DNA of 64,000 bases. Source: Flavisphingopyxis soli. Lineage in GTDB: Bacteria > Pseudomonadota > Alphaproteobacteria > Sphingomonadales > Sphingomonadaceae. The notes below the pieces were generated by a model, which did no database searches, was not told the origin of the DNA, and was given only the letters and a program-made list of their open reading frames with translations. Of the stretch, positions 21,556-30,289 are shown in pieces. The stretch's first letter is position 1. Each line of letters begins with the position of its first letter. Location: positions 769,001 to 833,000 of the forward strand of contig NZ_VOPY01000001.1 of assembly GCF_007995095.1 (NCBI RefSeq), in the 5' to 3' direction. The translations under genes were made by a program, and so were the position numbers.

Positions 21556-22501
21556 CGAGACGCCTGCGCGCGCTGCGCAGACGCACGGCGCTTCCCCGCC
21601 GACCAAGGGCATAGCGGGCCTGCCGCAGGCGCTTGGCGCCTATGTTTCCTGGGGTCTGATGCCGCTCTTCTTCAAGGCGCTGACCTCGGTCGCGCCGCTC
21701 GAGGTCGTCGCGCATCGCATCGTCTGGGGCGCATTGTTGCTGATCGCGGTACTGGCGATCCTTGGCAGGCTCGGCGAGCTTGGCACCGTCCTTCGCACAC
21801 GCAAGTCGATGGCGACGCTGTGTGCGACGGCCATACTGATCGCGATCAACTGGCTGATCTATATCTGGGCGGTGTTCAACGACCATGTCGTCGCCGCTGC
21901 CCTCGGCTATTATCTCAATCCGCTGCTCAATGTCGTGCTCGGCTATGTCGTGCTCAAGGAACGGCTGAGCCGGGCGCAGGTCTTTGCCGTCGCGCTGGCG
22001 GCGGTCGGTGTCGCGGTGCTGGCGGCGGGCGCGCTGAGCACCTTGTGGGTCAGCCTGGCGCTCGCCGGATCGTTCGGCACTTATGGCCTGATCAAGAAAA
22101 TGACGCCGGTCGGGCCGATGGTCGGCATGGCGACCGAGACGCTGATCCTGTCGCCGGTCGCGCTCGGCTTTCTCGTCTGGCTCGCCTTTGTCGGCGGCGG
22201 CGCGTTTGGCGTGCAATCGCGCGATATCGACCTGTTGCTGATCGCCGGCGGCGCGGTGACCGCGATCCCGCTGGTGCTGTTCGCCAGCGCGGCCAAGAAG
22301 ATGAAGTTCGCGACGCTCGGCGTGATCCAGTATCTCGCCCCGACGATCCAGTTCCTGCTCGGCGTCTTACTCTACCACGAAGCGCTGACCACCGCGCACC
22401 TCATCGCATTCCCGCTGATCTGGACGGGGCTGATCCTCTATAGCTGGGATGCGTGGAAAGCGTCGCGCCGCGATGCGATTGCGAGCGTTACGCCCGCTTA
22501 G
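21548..22501 (+). CDS. rarD: EamA-family transporter RarD
   Basis: 317 aa inner-membrane permease with ten predicted helices in two EamA repeats. RarD-specific N-terminal signature [15 protein letters not shown]...[12 protein letters not shown]. The start is TTG at 21548 ([11 protein letters not shown]), inside the end of the preceding small membrane gene. Substrates of RarD are not firmly known; chloramphenicol export has been proposed for relatives. The stop shares TTAG with the convergent pyrC. Confidence 0.88.
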   Translation: MSDETPARAAQTHGASPPTKGIAGLPQALGAYVSWGLMPLFFKALTSVAPLEVVAHRIVWGALLLIAVLAILGRLGELGTVLRTRKSMATLCATAILIAINWLIYIWAVFNDHVVAAALGYYLNPLLNVVLGYVVLKERLSRAQVFAVALAAVGVAVLAAGALSTLWVSLALAGSFGTYGLIKKMTPVGPMVGMATETLILSPVALGFLVWLAFVGGGAFGVQSRDIDLLLIAGGAVTAIPLVLFASAAKKMKFATLGVIQYLAPTIQFLLGVLLYHEALTTAHLIAFPLIWTGLILYSWDAWKASRRDAIASVTPA

Positions 22502-23520
22502 GCGAGCGACCAGCCGAGCGTTTCGCCGGCGTGGAACGGGACGATACCGTCGACCAGATCGGGCACGATGGTCTCGCCGCGTTTCAGCGTGATCCGCTCT
22601 TCGTTGGGCGGCAGGCGATAAAAGGCCGGGCCGTTGAGCGAAGCAAAGGCTTCGAGCCGGTCGAGCGCGCCCTCGTCGTCGAACACCTGGGCATAGCTTT
22701 CGATCGCAAAAGGCGCGTTGAAAATCCCCGCGCAGCCGCACGCGCTTTCCTTCGCCGCGCGTTCATGCGGGGCGCTGTCGGTGCCGAGGAAAAAGCGATC
22801 GCTCGTCCCCGTTGCCGCCTTGCGCAGCGCTTGCCGGTGGGCTTCGCGCTTGGCCACGGGCAGGCAATAGGCGTGCGGCCTGATCCCGCCGACGAGCATC
22901 GCGTTGCGGTTGATGTGGAGGTGGTGCGGGGTGATCGTGGCGGCGACATCGGCATCGGCGCTTTCGACGAAGGCGACCGCATCGGCGGTGGTGACGTGTT
23001 CGAAGACGATGCGCAGGCCGGGCATGTCGCGCAGCAGCGGCGCCAGGACGCGGTCGATGAACACCGCCTCGCGATCGAAAATGTCGATATCGGCATCGGT
23101 CACTTCGCCATGGACGAGCAGCGGCAGGCCGATCGCCTCCATCGCCTCAAGCACATTGCGAATCGCGGCGATCGAGGTGACGCCGTGCGCGCTGTTGGTC
23201 GTGGCATTGGCGGGATAGAGCTTGGCCGCGGTGAATACGCCCTCGGCGGCGCCGCGCGCGATCTCCTGCGGGTCGCTGTCATCGGTCAGGTACGCGGTCA
23301 TCAGCGGGGTGAAGCGTGTGTCGCGGGGCAATGCGGCCATGATCCGGTCGCGATAGGCACGCGCGGCGGAAACGCTCGTCACCGGCGGGGCGAGATTGGG
23401 CATGACGATCGTGCGGGCGAACTGGAGCGCGGTGGCACCGGCGACGCGGCCGAGCATGTCGCCGTCGCGCAGGTGGACGTGCCAGTCATCGGGACGGCGC
23501 AAGGTGATCGTGTCGGTCAT
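22498..23520 (-). CDS. pyrC: Dihydroorotase
   Basis: Third step of pyrimidine biosynthesis: carbamoyl aspartate to dihydroorotate. 340 aa, class II (E. coli PyrC) type. Zinc ligands DWHVHLRDG at about residues 12-20, the carboxylated Lys in [13 protein letters not shown], the His in LLVHGEVTD and FEHVTTADA, and the catalytic Asp region [13 protein letters not shown]. Starts [17 protein letters not shown]. It is divergent from ygfZ with 58 bp between. Confidence 0.96.
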   Translation of the reverse strand: MTDTITLRRPDDWHVHLRDGDMLGRVAGATALQFARTIVMPNLAPPVTSVSAARAYRDRIMAALPRDTRFTPLMTAYLTDDSDPQEIARGAAEGVFTAAKLYPANATTNSAHGVTSIAAIRNVLEAMEAIGLPLLVHGEVTDADIDIFDREAVFIDRVLAPLLRDMPGLRIVFEHVTTADAVAFVESADADVAATITPHHLHINRNAMLVGGIRPHAYCLPVAKREAHRQALRKAATGTSDRFFLGTDSAPHERAAKESACGCAGIFNAPFAIESYAQVFDDEGALDRLEAFASLNGPAFYRLPPNEERITLKRGETIVPDLVDGIVPFHAGETLGWSLA

Positions 23521-23578
23521 GCGGTCAATTCTCTCGCTGCGTCTTTCGCCCCTACGTCCCAGTCCCTACCTAAGGACC

Positions 23579-24337
23579 ATGACCGAAACCAGCCCCCAGA
23601 CCGCCACCACGCCTTGCACCGCGACCCGCCTTGCCGACCGCTCGCTGCTGCGCCTGTCGGGCGAGGATGTGCGCGGTTTCCTCCAGGGCCTCGTCACCAA
23701 CGACGTCGACGGGCCGCTGCCGTGCTGGGCCGCACTGCTTAGCCCGCAAGGCAAGGCGCTGTTCGATTTCCTCATCTGGCCCGATCCCGCGGACGATTCG
23801 GCGCTGCTGATCGATTGCGAGGCGGCGCATCGCGACGAGCTGGCGAAACGACTGGGTCTCTATCGCCTGCGCCGCAAGATCGCGATCGCGCCGGTCGATG
23901 ACCTGGCGGTGCACTGGTCGCCCGATGCGCGCGGGCATACGCCCGATCCGCGGCTGGCCGCGCTCGGCCAGCGCTGGTTGGCGCCGGCGGGCGAGGGGGC
24001 AGGCGAGGGCGCTGCCGACGACGCGTGGCGCGCGCACCGACTCGCGCTCGGCGTGACCGAGGGCCGCGACGAGTTGGGCCATGACAAGACGCTGTGGCTC
24101 GAGGCCAATTCCGGCGAGCTCAACGGCGTGAGCTTTTCGAAGGGCTGCTATGTCGGCCAGGAAAACACCGCACGGATGAACTGGCGCAACAAGGTTAGCC
24201 GACGCCTCGTCGTCGTGCCGATCGCCGCGGCCGAGGAAAAGCGCCAGATGGTCGCCTATCAGGATATTGGCGTGTCGGTCGAGCGGCGGCGCGTCGAGGA
24301 TATCCCCGATGTCGCACGGCCCGGCTGGATGGCCTGA
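23579..24337 (+). CDS. ygfZ: Folate-binding Fe-S cluster repair protein YgfZ
   Basis: Tetrahydrofolate-dependent protein that helps maintain certain Fe-S enzymes. 252 aa, related to the glycine cleavage T-protein (GcvT). The family signature KGCYVGQENTAR is present near residue 200. Earlier blocks are GFLQGLVTNDV and SPQGKALFDFLIW. The start ATG 23579 follows AAGGA by 4-5 nt; an in-frame extension into the pyrC 5' end was rejected. The C-terminal beta-domain is short (ends near SVERRRVEDIPDV), shorter than in E. coli YgfZ. Confidence 0.9.
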   Translation: MTETSPQTATTPCTATRLADRSLLRLSGEDVRGFLQGLVTNDVDGPLPCWAALLSPQGKALFDFLIWPDPADDSALLIDCEAAHRDELAKRLGLYRLRRKIAIAPVDDLAVHWSPDARGHTPDPRLAALGQRWLAPAGEGAGEGAADDAWRAHRLALGVTEGRDELGHDKTLWLEANSGELNGVSFSKGCYVGQENTARMNWRNKVSRRLVVVPIAAAEEKRQMVAYQDIGVSVERRRVEDIPDVARPGWMA

Positions 24338-24391
24338 CGCGCGGGCACGCGTTTACCCAATATCCACCGATTCGCGCGTAAGATTGCGGCC

Positions 24392-24697
24392 ATGTTACGG
24401 TCGGTCATCCTGATGGCGGGATTCATCCTTGTCGCGGTCCTCGTGATCGCGCCGTCGCTGCCGACTAACGACAAGCTCGCGAACAGCATCGAAGGCAGCG
24501 ACGAGGGCGCGTTGACGGGCGATTCGGCCGCTCCGTCGGCACCTGAGCCGGTCGAGCGCGTGTTCGCCACCGACGACAGCAGCGTCGTTGCCCAGCCCCA
24601 TCGTTCGACCGTGCGCGCGCCACGCGACAGCAGCCTGGTCGATCTGCCCGCCTATGATTCGCCCGAAGCGCGCGCCTCTCGCGCGCCCGAATATTGA
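24392..24697 (+). CDS. Membrane-anchored hypothetical protein, 101 aa
   Basis: One N-terminal helix (MLRSVILMAGFILVAVLVIA) followed by a disordered Ser/Asp/Pro/Ala-rich tail. No domain recognised. Its N-terminus resembles that of the next gene (both begin with a short helix followed by an acidic Ser-rich segment), and the genes are 28 bp apart, so they probably form one unit. Likely a single-pass inner-membrane protein with a periplasmic tail. Confidence 0.6.
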   Translation: MLRSVILMAGFILVAVLVIAPSLPTNDKLANSIEGSDEGALTGDSAAPSAPEPVERVFATDDSSVVAQPHRSTVRAPRDSSLVDLPAYDSPEARASRAPEY

Positions 24698-24725
24698 TCT
24701 CGACCCGAACTCATAAGGACCGGCG

Positions 24726-25259
24726 GTGAAAGGATTTCTGTTCCTCGCCGGATCGGTGCTCGCGCTCGCATTCTTCGTCGGGCCGGGGCTGCGCACCTCG
24801 TCTGACAGTGAAGCAGGCGATGCCGCGATCAATGAGGTAACGCCCACTGGTCAGTCACGATCGCAAGCGCCTGCCGCTCCGCGTGCCGTATCGGGCGACG
24901 GTGTCGTCGTTGCGCGCGGCCCCGAAGGCCATTTCACGACGCAGGCGGTGGTCAACGGAGCGGCTTTTCCGATGGTCATCGACAGCGGCGCGAGCCTCGT
25001 CGTGCTGCGCCGCGAGGATGCGCTGGCGGCGGGCATATCGGTGTTTCCGTCGGAGTTCACAGGGACCGCGCAGACAGCGGGCGGGCCGGTCAGGACCAAG
25101 CGCGTGACGATCGACCGGCTGCGGATCGGCGGGATCGAACGGCGCAACGTCGCCGCAGCGGTGGTCGATGCCGATCTGCCGATGTCGTTGCTCGGCCAGT
25201 CGTTCCTCGCCCAGCTCGCCGAGATGCGCATCGCCGACGACGCGATGATCCTGCGCTGA
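24726..25259 (+). CDS. Retropepsin-like aspartic protease, membrane anchored
   Basis: 177 aa, GTG start at 24726 after AAGGACCGGCG. A membrane helix at residues 2-18, a flexible linker to about residue 55, then a single retropepsin fold: FTTQAVVNGAAFPMVIDSGAS with catalytic Asp-Ser-Gly, and a flap/psi-loop region ending SLLGQSFLAQLAEMRIADD. This is the clan AA family seen in many Alphaproteobacteria (related to perP in Caulobacter). It would act as a homodimer in the periplasm; substrate unknown. Confidence 0.82.
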   Translation: MKGFLFLAGSVLALAFFVGPGLRTSSDSEAGDAAINEVTPTGQSRSQAPAAPRAVSGDGVVVARGPEGHFTTQAVVNGAAFPMVIDSGASLVVLRREDALAAGISVFPSEFTGTAQTAGGPVRTKRVTIDRLRIGGIERRNVAAAVVDADLPMSLLGQSFLAQLAEMRIADDAMILR

Positions 25260-25302
25260 CCGCCGCCTTGCAACTCGCGGTTGCCGCCGCCATGTCTGCG
25301 CG

Positions 25303-25971
25303 ATGACCGAAGCCAACCTGCCGCCGCTGCGCGCCGCCATCATTCCCGTCACGCCGTTGCAGCAGAATTGCACGCTGCTGTGGTGCACCAGGACCAACAA
25401 GGCGGCGTTCGTCGATCCCGGCGGCGATCTCGACCGGCTCAAGGCAGCGGCCGAGCAACACGGTGTCGAGCTCGAAAAGATCCTGCTGACGCACGGTCAT
25501 ATTGATCATTGCGGCGAGGCGGGCACGCTTGCCAAAGAGCTTGGCCTGCCGATCGAGGGGCCGCACGAGGCCGATCGCTTCTGGATCAGCCGGCTCGAGG
25601 ACGACGGGCGCAATTACGGCGTTGCAGGCAAGGTGTTCGAACCCGATCGCTGGCTTGGCGACGGCGAAACCGTGACCGTCGGCGATCTCGTGCTCGACGT
25701 CATTCACTGCCCCGGCCACACGCCGGGCCATGTCGTCTTCTATCACGCGCCGTCGAAGCTCGCGATCGTCGGCGACGTCCTGTTCCAGGGCTCGATCGGC
25801 CGGACCGACTTCCCGATGGGCAACCACCAGGACCTGCTCGACGCGATCACGCACAAGCTATGGCCGCTCGGCGGCGATACGACCTTCCTCCCCGGCCACG
25901 GCCCGCCGAGCACCTTTGCCCATGAGCGCGCCAACAACCCGTTCGTCGGTGACCGGGCGATGGCGGGCTAG
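25303..25971 (+). CDS. MBL-fold metallohydrolase, GloC-like (type II glyoxalase family)
   Basis: 222 aa. Complete metallo-beta-lactamase metal site: THGHIDHCGE (HxHxDH), CPGHTPGH, GDVLFQGSIGRTD and the final His in LPGHGPPST. The motif set matches E. coli YcbL/GloC, which hydrolyses S-lactoylglutathione, at the same length. Sulfur dioxygenase and other MBL subfamilies are less likely given the GSIGRTDFPMG block. It follows the aspartic protease gene by 43 bp and is convergent with the MAPEG gene. Confidence 0.85.
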   Translation: MTEANLPPLRAAIIPVTPLQQNCTLLWCTRTNKAAFVDPGGDLDRLKAAAEQHGVELEKILLTHGHIDHCGEAGTLAKELGLPIEGPHEADRFWISRLEDDGRNYGVAGKVFEPDRWLGDGETVTVGDLVLDVIHCPGHTPGHVVFYHAPSKLAIVGDVLFQGSIGRTDFPMGNHQDLLDAITHKLWPLGGDTTFLPGHGPPSTFAHERANNPFVGDRAMAG

Positions 25972-25983
25972 ATCAGGGCAGGA

Positions 25984-26418
25984 TCAGGCGACGTGGCCCG
26001 CGCTCGCCGGCGCGATCATCGCGCTCGGGCCGGTATAGACGAGGAACAGCGCATAGGCGGCAAGGCCGAGCAGGATGATCATCGTCGTGAGCGTCCCGAT
26101 CGATCGGCCCGTCGCCCATTTGCCGCCGTCCATGCCAAAGGCATGCGCGATCCGCCCGAGGATATAGATCAGACCGGTCAGCCAGAGAATGGTCGAGCTG
26201 CCGACGGCGAGTTCGATGGCCGCGATCAGGACGAGCGCGAAGCCCGTATTTTCGAGGAAATTGGCCTGCGCGCGCATCCGTCGGATGAGATTTTCGTTAC
26301 CGCCGTCGCCGACCGAGATTTTTTCACTCATCCGCACGCGCCCGACGCGGATCGACAACCACAGGTTGAGCAAGGCGGCAGCAGCGGCGATCGTCAGCGT
26401 AATCGGCAAAAACATCAT
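25984..26418 (-). CDS. MAPEG family membrane protein
   Basis: 144 aa, four hydrophobic helices. Family hallmark NENLIRRMRAQANFLENTGFALVLI near residue 42-66 (seen in pieces RRMRAQANF and ENTGFALVL) corresponds to the glutathione- or lipid-binding face of MAPEG proteins. Microsomal glutathione transferases and leukotriene synthases belong here; bacterial members are presumed detoxifying transferases, but activity is not proven for this type. The next gene upstream (rpmF) is divergent. Confidence 0.85.
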   Translation of the reverse strand: MMFLPITLTIAAAAALLNLWLSIRVGRVRMSEKISVGDGGNENLIRRMRAQANFLENTGFALVLIAAIELAVGSSTILWLTGLIYILGRIAHAFGMDGGKWATGRSIGTLTTMIILLGLAAYALFLVYTGPSAMIAPASAGHVA

Positions 26419-26484
26419 GATGGACTCCCCCAGATTTATACAGGCATGAACGTGGCCGAGTATGGGCGATCATGCAACCGGGGC

Positions 26485-26512
26485 TTGCACTAATGGAGCC
26501 TCGCGTTATAGG
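26485..26512 (+). promoter_or_regulatory. Possible housekeeping promoter for rpmF-plsX-fabH
   Basis: TTGCAC at 26485-26490 and TATAGG at 26507-26512 are 16 nt apart. The remaining leader to rpmF would be about 145 nt. The rest of the 247-bp gap between the MAPEG gene and rpmF shows no other recognisable signal. Confidence 0.35.
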
Positions 26513-26665
26513 CGGCGCCTCGCGCTGGTACGGCAAGCGAATCTTCTGATTCACGCGAAGAGGCTATGACGCCGCCTGATGGGGGTGACCGTTGCCATTT
26601 CGTGTCGAGAGGCTTACGTGCGCACGCACACGGATCCACATAACGATTATTGAGCAGGTGCCGAA

Positions 26666-26842
26666 ATGGCTGTCCCCAAAAGAAAAACTTCCCCGTCGAA
26701 GCGCGGCATGCGTCGTAGCCACGACTCGCTGAAACCCCAGGCGTATCAGGAATGCCCCAATTGCGGCGAACTGAAGCGTCCGCACATTTTGTGCGATGCC
26801 TGCGGTCATTATAACGGGCGCGAAGTCATCTCGCCCGAATAA
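26666..26842 (+). CDS. rpmF: 50S ribosomal protein L32
   Basis: 58 aa. Typical N-terminus [20 protein letters not shown] and a four-Cys zinc ribbon CPNCGE...CDACGHYNG, i.e. a zinc-binding (C+) form. The context rpmF-plsX-fabH is conserved in many bacteria and links ribosome and phospholipid synthesis. Confidence 0.97.
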   Translation: MAVPKRKTSPSKRGMRRSHDSLKPQAYQECPNCGELKRPHILCDACGHYNGREVISPE

Positions 26843-26891
26843 CCGGGCTTTTGCCCGCCAGACAGCTGACCCAGAATAAGGAGATATGCCG

Positions 26892-27938
26892 GTGGGCATG
26901 ACGCCGCGGATCGCAATCGACGCGATGGGCGGCGATGTTGGCGTGCGCGTCATGATGGCGGGCGCCGCGCTGGCACGCCATCGCCACGACCGGCTGAAAT
27001 TCCTGCTCGTCGGCGACGAGGTGCGGATCAAGGCGGCGCTCGACAGCCATCCCAATTTGCGCGCGGCCTCCGACATCCTCCACACCGACGAAGTCGTGAC
27101 CGGCGACGACAAGCCCAGCCAGGCGCTGCGCAAGTCGAAGAACAGCTCGATGGGTCTCGCCATCCAGGCGGTCAAATCGGGCGATTGCGGTGCGGCTTTG
27201 TCGTCGGGCAATACCGGCGCGCTGATGGCGATGTCGAAACTCGCGCTTCGCACCATGCCGGGGATCGACCGGCCGGCGCTGGCGGCACTGTTGCCGACGC
27301 TTGGCAGCAACGACCTCGTCATGCTCGACCTCGGCGCCAACACCGAGTGCGACGCCAACAACCTGATCCAGTTCGCGATCATGGGCGCGGCCTATGCGCG
27401 CACCGCTCTGGGCCTCGAACGCCCGCGCGTCGCGCTGCTCAACATCGGCACCGAGGACATGAAGGGCACCGACGAGATTCGCGATGCCGCCGCAGCATTG
27501 CGCGACGCGACCGAGCTGCCGATGGATTTCACCGGCTTTATCGAGGGCGACAAGATGTCGCGCGGCGATATCGACGTGCTCGTCTGCGACGGCTTTTCGG
27601 GCAACATCGCCTTGAAGACGATCGAGGGCACCGCGCGCTTCGTGACCGACCTGCTGCGCAACGCGTTTGCCAGCTCGGTCCGGTCGAAGATCGGCTTCCT
27701 CATCTCGCGCCCGGCGACCGAGCTGCTCAAGCACCATCTCGACCCCAACAACCATAACGGCGCGGTCTTCCTCGGCCTCAACGGCGTCGTCCTCAAAAGC
27801 CATGGCGGCGCGAACGAAAAGGGTGTCGCCAACGCGGTCCATGTCGCCGCCGAGCTCGTCGAAAAGGATATTACGCGGCAGGTCAGCGAGGATCTGGCGC
27901 GGTTCGGCGGCAGCCGCGCCGGCGAGACGCGCGCATGA
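26892..27938 (+). CDS. plsX: Phosphate acyltransferase PlsX
   Basis: Converts acyl-ACP to acyl-phosphate for phospholipid synthesis. About 348 aa. Core motifs [65 protein letters not shown]. The start is uncertain: the strong site AAGGAG (26878-26883) is only 2 nt before the ATG at 26886 but 8 nt before the in-frame GTG at 26892, which I prefer; an ATG at 26898 is 14 nt away. The stop overlaps the fabH start (ATGA). Confidence 0.95.
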   Translation: MGMTPRIAIDAMGGDVGVRVMMAGAALARHRHDRLKFLLVGDEVRIKAALDSHPNLRAASDILHTDEVVTGDDKPSQALRKSKNSSMGLAIQAVKSGDCGAALSSGNTGALMAMSKLALRTMPGIDRPALAALLPTLGSNDLVMLDLGANTECDANNLIQFAIMGAAYARTALGLERPRVALLNIGTEDMKGTDEIRDAAAALRDATELPMDFTGFIEGDKMSRGDIDVLVCDGFSGNIALKTIEGTARFVTDLLRNAFASSVRSKIGFLISRPATELLKHHLDPNNHNGAVFLGLNGVVLKSHGGANEKGVANAVHVAAELVEKDITRQVSEDLARFGGSRAGETRA

Positions 27939-28897
27939 CCGTTCGCTCAGTGATTGCCGGGACCGGATCGGCGCTGCCCGCACGGCGCGTGTCGAATGCC
28001 GAGCTGACCGAGACCGTCGATACGACCGACGAATGGATCGTCGAGCGGACCGGGATCCGCTTTCGCCACATCGCCGCTCCTGAGGAAACGACCGCGACAC
28101 TGGGCGCCGATGCCGCGCGCAAGGCCATCGCGGCAGCGGGGCTCGAACCCTCCGACATCGGCCTGATCGTGCTTGCCACCGCGACGCCCGACCAGACCTT
28201 TCCGTCGAGCGCGACGAAGGTCCAGGCGCTGCTCGGGATCCAGGACGCGGTTGCGTTCGACATCGGTGCGGTTTGTTCTGGCTTCCTTTACGCGATGGGC
28301 GTCGCCGACAGCATGATCCGCACCGGCACCGCGAAACACGCGCTGGTGATCGGATCGGAAACCTTCAGCCGCATCCTCGACTGGGAGGACCGCACGACCT
28401 GCGTCCTGTTCGGCGATGGCGCAGGCGCGGTCGTCCTGTCGGCCGAAAAGGACAGCGAACGCGGCATATTGTCGTCGAGCCTCCATGCCGACGGCGGCCA
28501 TGGCGAGCTGCTCTATGTCGATGGCGGACCGTCGACCACCGGCACCGTCGGCAAGCTTCGCATGAAGGGCCGCGAAGTGTTCCGCCATGCGGTGACCAAC
28601 CTCGCCTCGGTCATGGGAATCGCGCTCGAACAGGCGGAAGTCGATGCGTCCGAGGTCGACTGGGTCGTGCCGCACCAGGCCAATATCCGCATTCTCGAGG
28701 CGACCGCCAAGAAACTCGGCCTGCCGATCGAGCGCGTTGTCGTGACGGTTGCCGAACATGCCAACACGTCGGCGGCGTCGGTGCCGCTGGCGCTCGACAC
28801 GGCAATCCGCGACGGCCGGATCAAGCGCGGCCAGTTGCTGGTGCTCGAAGCGATGGGCGGCGGCTTCACCTGGGGGGCAACAGTCGTCCGTTACTGA
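27935..28897 (+). CDS. fabH: Beta-ketoacyl-ACP synthase III
   Basis: Starts fatty acid synthesis by condensing acetyl-CoA with malonyl-ACP. 320 aa, thiolase fold. Catalytic triad seen: Cys in [13 protein letters not shown], His in [11 protein letters not shown], Asn in [11 protein letters not shown]. Glycine-rich [10 protein letters not shown] and the terminal [13 protein letters not shown] are also typical. Coupled to plsX by ATGA. Confidence 0.97.
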   Translation: MTVRSVIAGTGSALPARRVSNAELTETVDTTDEWIVERTGIRFRHIAAPEETTATLGADAARKAIAAAGLEPSDIGLIVLATATPDQTFPSSATKVQALLGIQDAVAFDIGAVCSGFLYAMGVADSMIRTGTAKHALVIGSETFSRILDWEDRTTCVLFGDGAGAVVLSAEKDSERGILSSSLHADGGHGELLYVDGGPSTTGTVGKLRMKGREVFRHAVTNLASVMGIALEQAEVDASEVDWVVPHQANIRILEATAKKLGLPIERVVVTVAEHANTSAASVPLALDTAIRDGRIKRGQLLVLEAMGGGFTWGATVVRY

Positions 28898-28977
28898 TTG
28901 GACTGGCTCGATTTACAGATGGTTCTTGGTGCGCTAACACATGGCGGATCAGGTGAATTTGATGAGGGAGGGTTGAT

Positions 28978-29274
28978 TTGAGCACCGGGACATTGACGCG
29001 CGCCGATCTGAGCGACTCGATCCATCGCAAGGTCGGGCTTTCCAAAGCCGAAGCGTCCGACATGGTCGAGCATATCCTCGCCTGCATGTGCGGCGCACTG
29101 AGCGACGGTGAACAGGTCAAGCTCTCGGGTTTCGGCACCTTCCTGTTGCGCGACAAGGGCGAACGCATCGGCCGCAACCCGAAAACCGGCGTCGAAGTGC
29201 CGATCACGCCGCGCCGGGTCATGACGTTCCGCGCCAGCCAGGCGATGCGCGAACGGATCGCACAGGGCAACTAG
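28978..29274 (+). CDS. ihfA: Integration host factor subunit alpha
   Basis: 98 aa DNA-bending protein of the HU/IHF family. Starts with TTG at 28978 ([15 protein letters not shown]) after GAGGGAGG. The family body [34 protein letters not shown], and the beta-arm region with Pro in EVPITPRRV are complete. It is 80 bp from fabH and 4 bp from the merR-like gene. In Alphaproteobacteria ihfA is often in exactly this place rather than beside pheT. Confidence 0.95.
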   Translation: MSTGTLTRADLSDSIHRKVGLSKAEASDMVEHILACMCGALSDGEQVKLSGFGTFLLRDKGERIGRNPKTGVEVPITPRRVMTFRASQAMRERIAQGN

Positions 29275-29278
29275 CAGC

Positions 29279-29662
29279 ATGTCCGCCGCCATCGACAAGG
29301 ATGATGGCGCGATGCTGACGATCGGCGAACTGAGCGCCGAGCTGGGCCTGCCGACGCATATCCTGCGCTATTGGGAAACCAAGTTCACCGAGCTTCGTCC
29401 GCTCCAGAGGTCGGGCAATCGCCGCTATTACCGGCCCGCCGACGTCGCGCTGGCCAAGCGGATCAACGAGCTGCTCAACACGCGCGGCTTCACGATCAAG
29501 GGCGCGCAGAAAGAACTGCGCAGCGGCGCGGGGCAAAAGGCGCCGGTAGCAGAGGCGAAAGCTGCGCCACAGGCGCCGCCGCCGACAGCGTCGGCACCTG
29601 GCAACATGGCCCCGCTGCGTGCGATACGACGGCGTCTGGCTGAGGCTCTCGCCGCCGCCTGA
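29279..29662 (+). CDS. MerR family transcriptional regulator
   Basis: 127 aa. The winged helix-turn-helix is at residues 12-75: LTIGELSAELGLPTHILRYWETKF, then GNRRYYRPADVALAKRINEL. There is only a short C-terminal Ala/Pro-rich tail and no metal- or drug-binding domain, as in the small MerR-like proteins that follow ihfA in Alphaproteobacteria. Target genes unknown. It starts 5 bp after ihfA and is convergent with the SixA-like gene. Confidence 0.88.
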   Translation: MSAAIDKDDGAMLTIGELSAELGLPTHILRYWETKFTELRPLQRSGNRRYYRPADVALAKRINELLNTRGFTIKGAQKELRSGAGQKAPVAEAKAAPQAPPPTASAPGNMAPLRAIRRRLAEALAAA

Positions 29663-29677
29663 TTTCCGGGCCCCGGC

Positions 29678-30217
29678 CTAGTATTCGGGGCCGAGCGTCG
29701 GGTCGATATCGCGCGGTCGGACGAAGCGTTCGAGCGTGCCGGTGCCGAACCCGGCATCGCTCCAGCTTATGCAGTCGAGCCGCAGGCAGGCAAGCGCACC
29801 GGTCGGATATTTTTCCTCGAGGCTGGCATAGACGGTATCGCGCTGGCCTTCGGCCAGCCGCAGCGCCAGTTCCTCGATCCCGGGATTGTGTCCGGCGAGC
29901 AGCAGGTGCTTAGCGTCATCGGGGGTTTCGCGGATGATGTCGAGCAACGTCGCGGCGGACGCCAGATAGGCGCGGCGATCCCAGACCGGGTCGGGCCGCG
30001 GCGGTTCGAGTTCGGCAAGGAAAATGCCCAGCGTCTCTTCAACGCGCAGCGCGGGCGAGGCGACGACCCAGTCGAAAATCATCAGCCGGTCATGGGCATG
30101 CGCGCCCATCTTGCGCGCGGCTTTCTGCCCGCGCGCGTTGAGCGGGCGATCGAAATCGCGCAGCGCGGGATTATCGAGTCCCGATTTGGCATGCCTCAAC
30201 AGCGTCAAGGATTTCAT
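29678..30217 (-). CDS. SixA-like histidine phosphatase
   Basis: 179 aa. Starts MKSLTLLRHAKSGLDNP; the RH of the N-terminal LLRHAKSG is the phosphorylated His of the histidine phosphatase superfamily. The second catalytic His is in LLLAGHNPGIEEL. SixA removes phosphate from His-containing phosphotransfer proteins in E. coli; whether this relative does so is not shown. Ribosome binding site GGGAG 8 nt upstream. Confidence 0.8.
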   Translation of the reverse strand: MKSLTLLRHAKSGLDNPALRDFDRPLNARGQKAARKMGAHAHDRLMIFDWVVASPALRVEETLGIFLAELEPPRPDPVWDRRAYLASAATLLDIIRETPDDAKHLLLAGHNPGIEELALRLAEGQRDTVYASLEEKYPTGALACLRLDCISWSDAGFGTGTLERFVRPRDIDPTLGPEY

Positions 30218-30289
30218 TGTCCGCTCCCGCCGACATTTTGTCCGCACGCGCGCGCCCTTGCAACAAATCGCACGCAGCGAAAACCCCCT

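Noticed and set aside
22453-23742. Open frame of 429 codons on the plus strand opposite pyrC
   Set aside because: Antisense shadow of dihydroorotase; all catalytic residues are on the minus strand.
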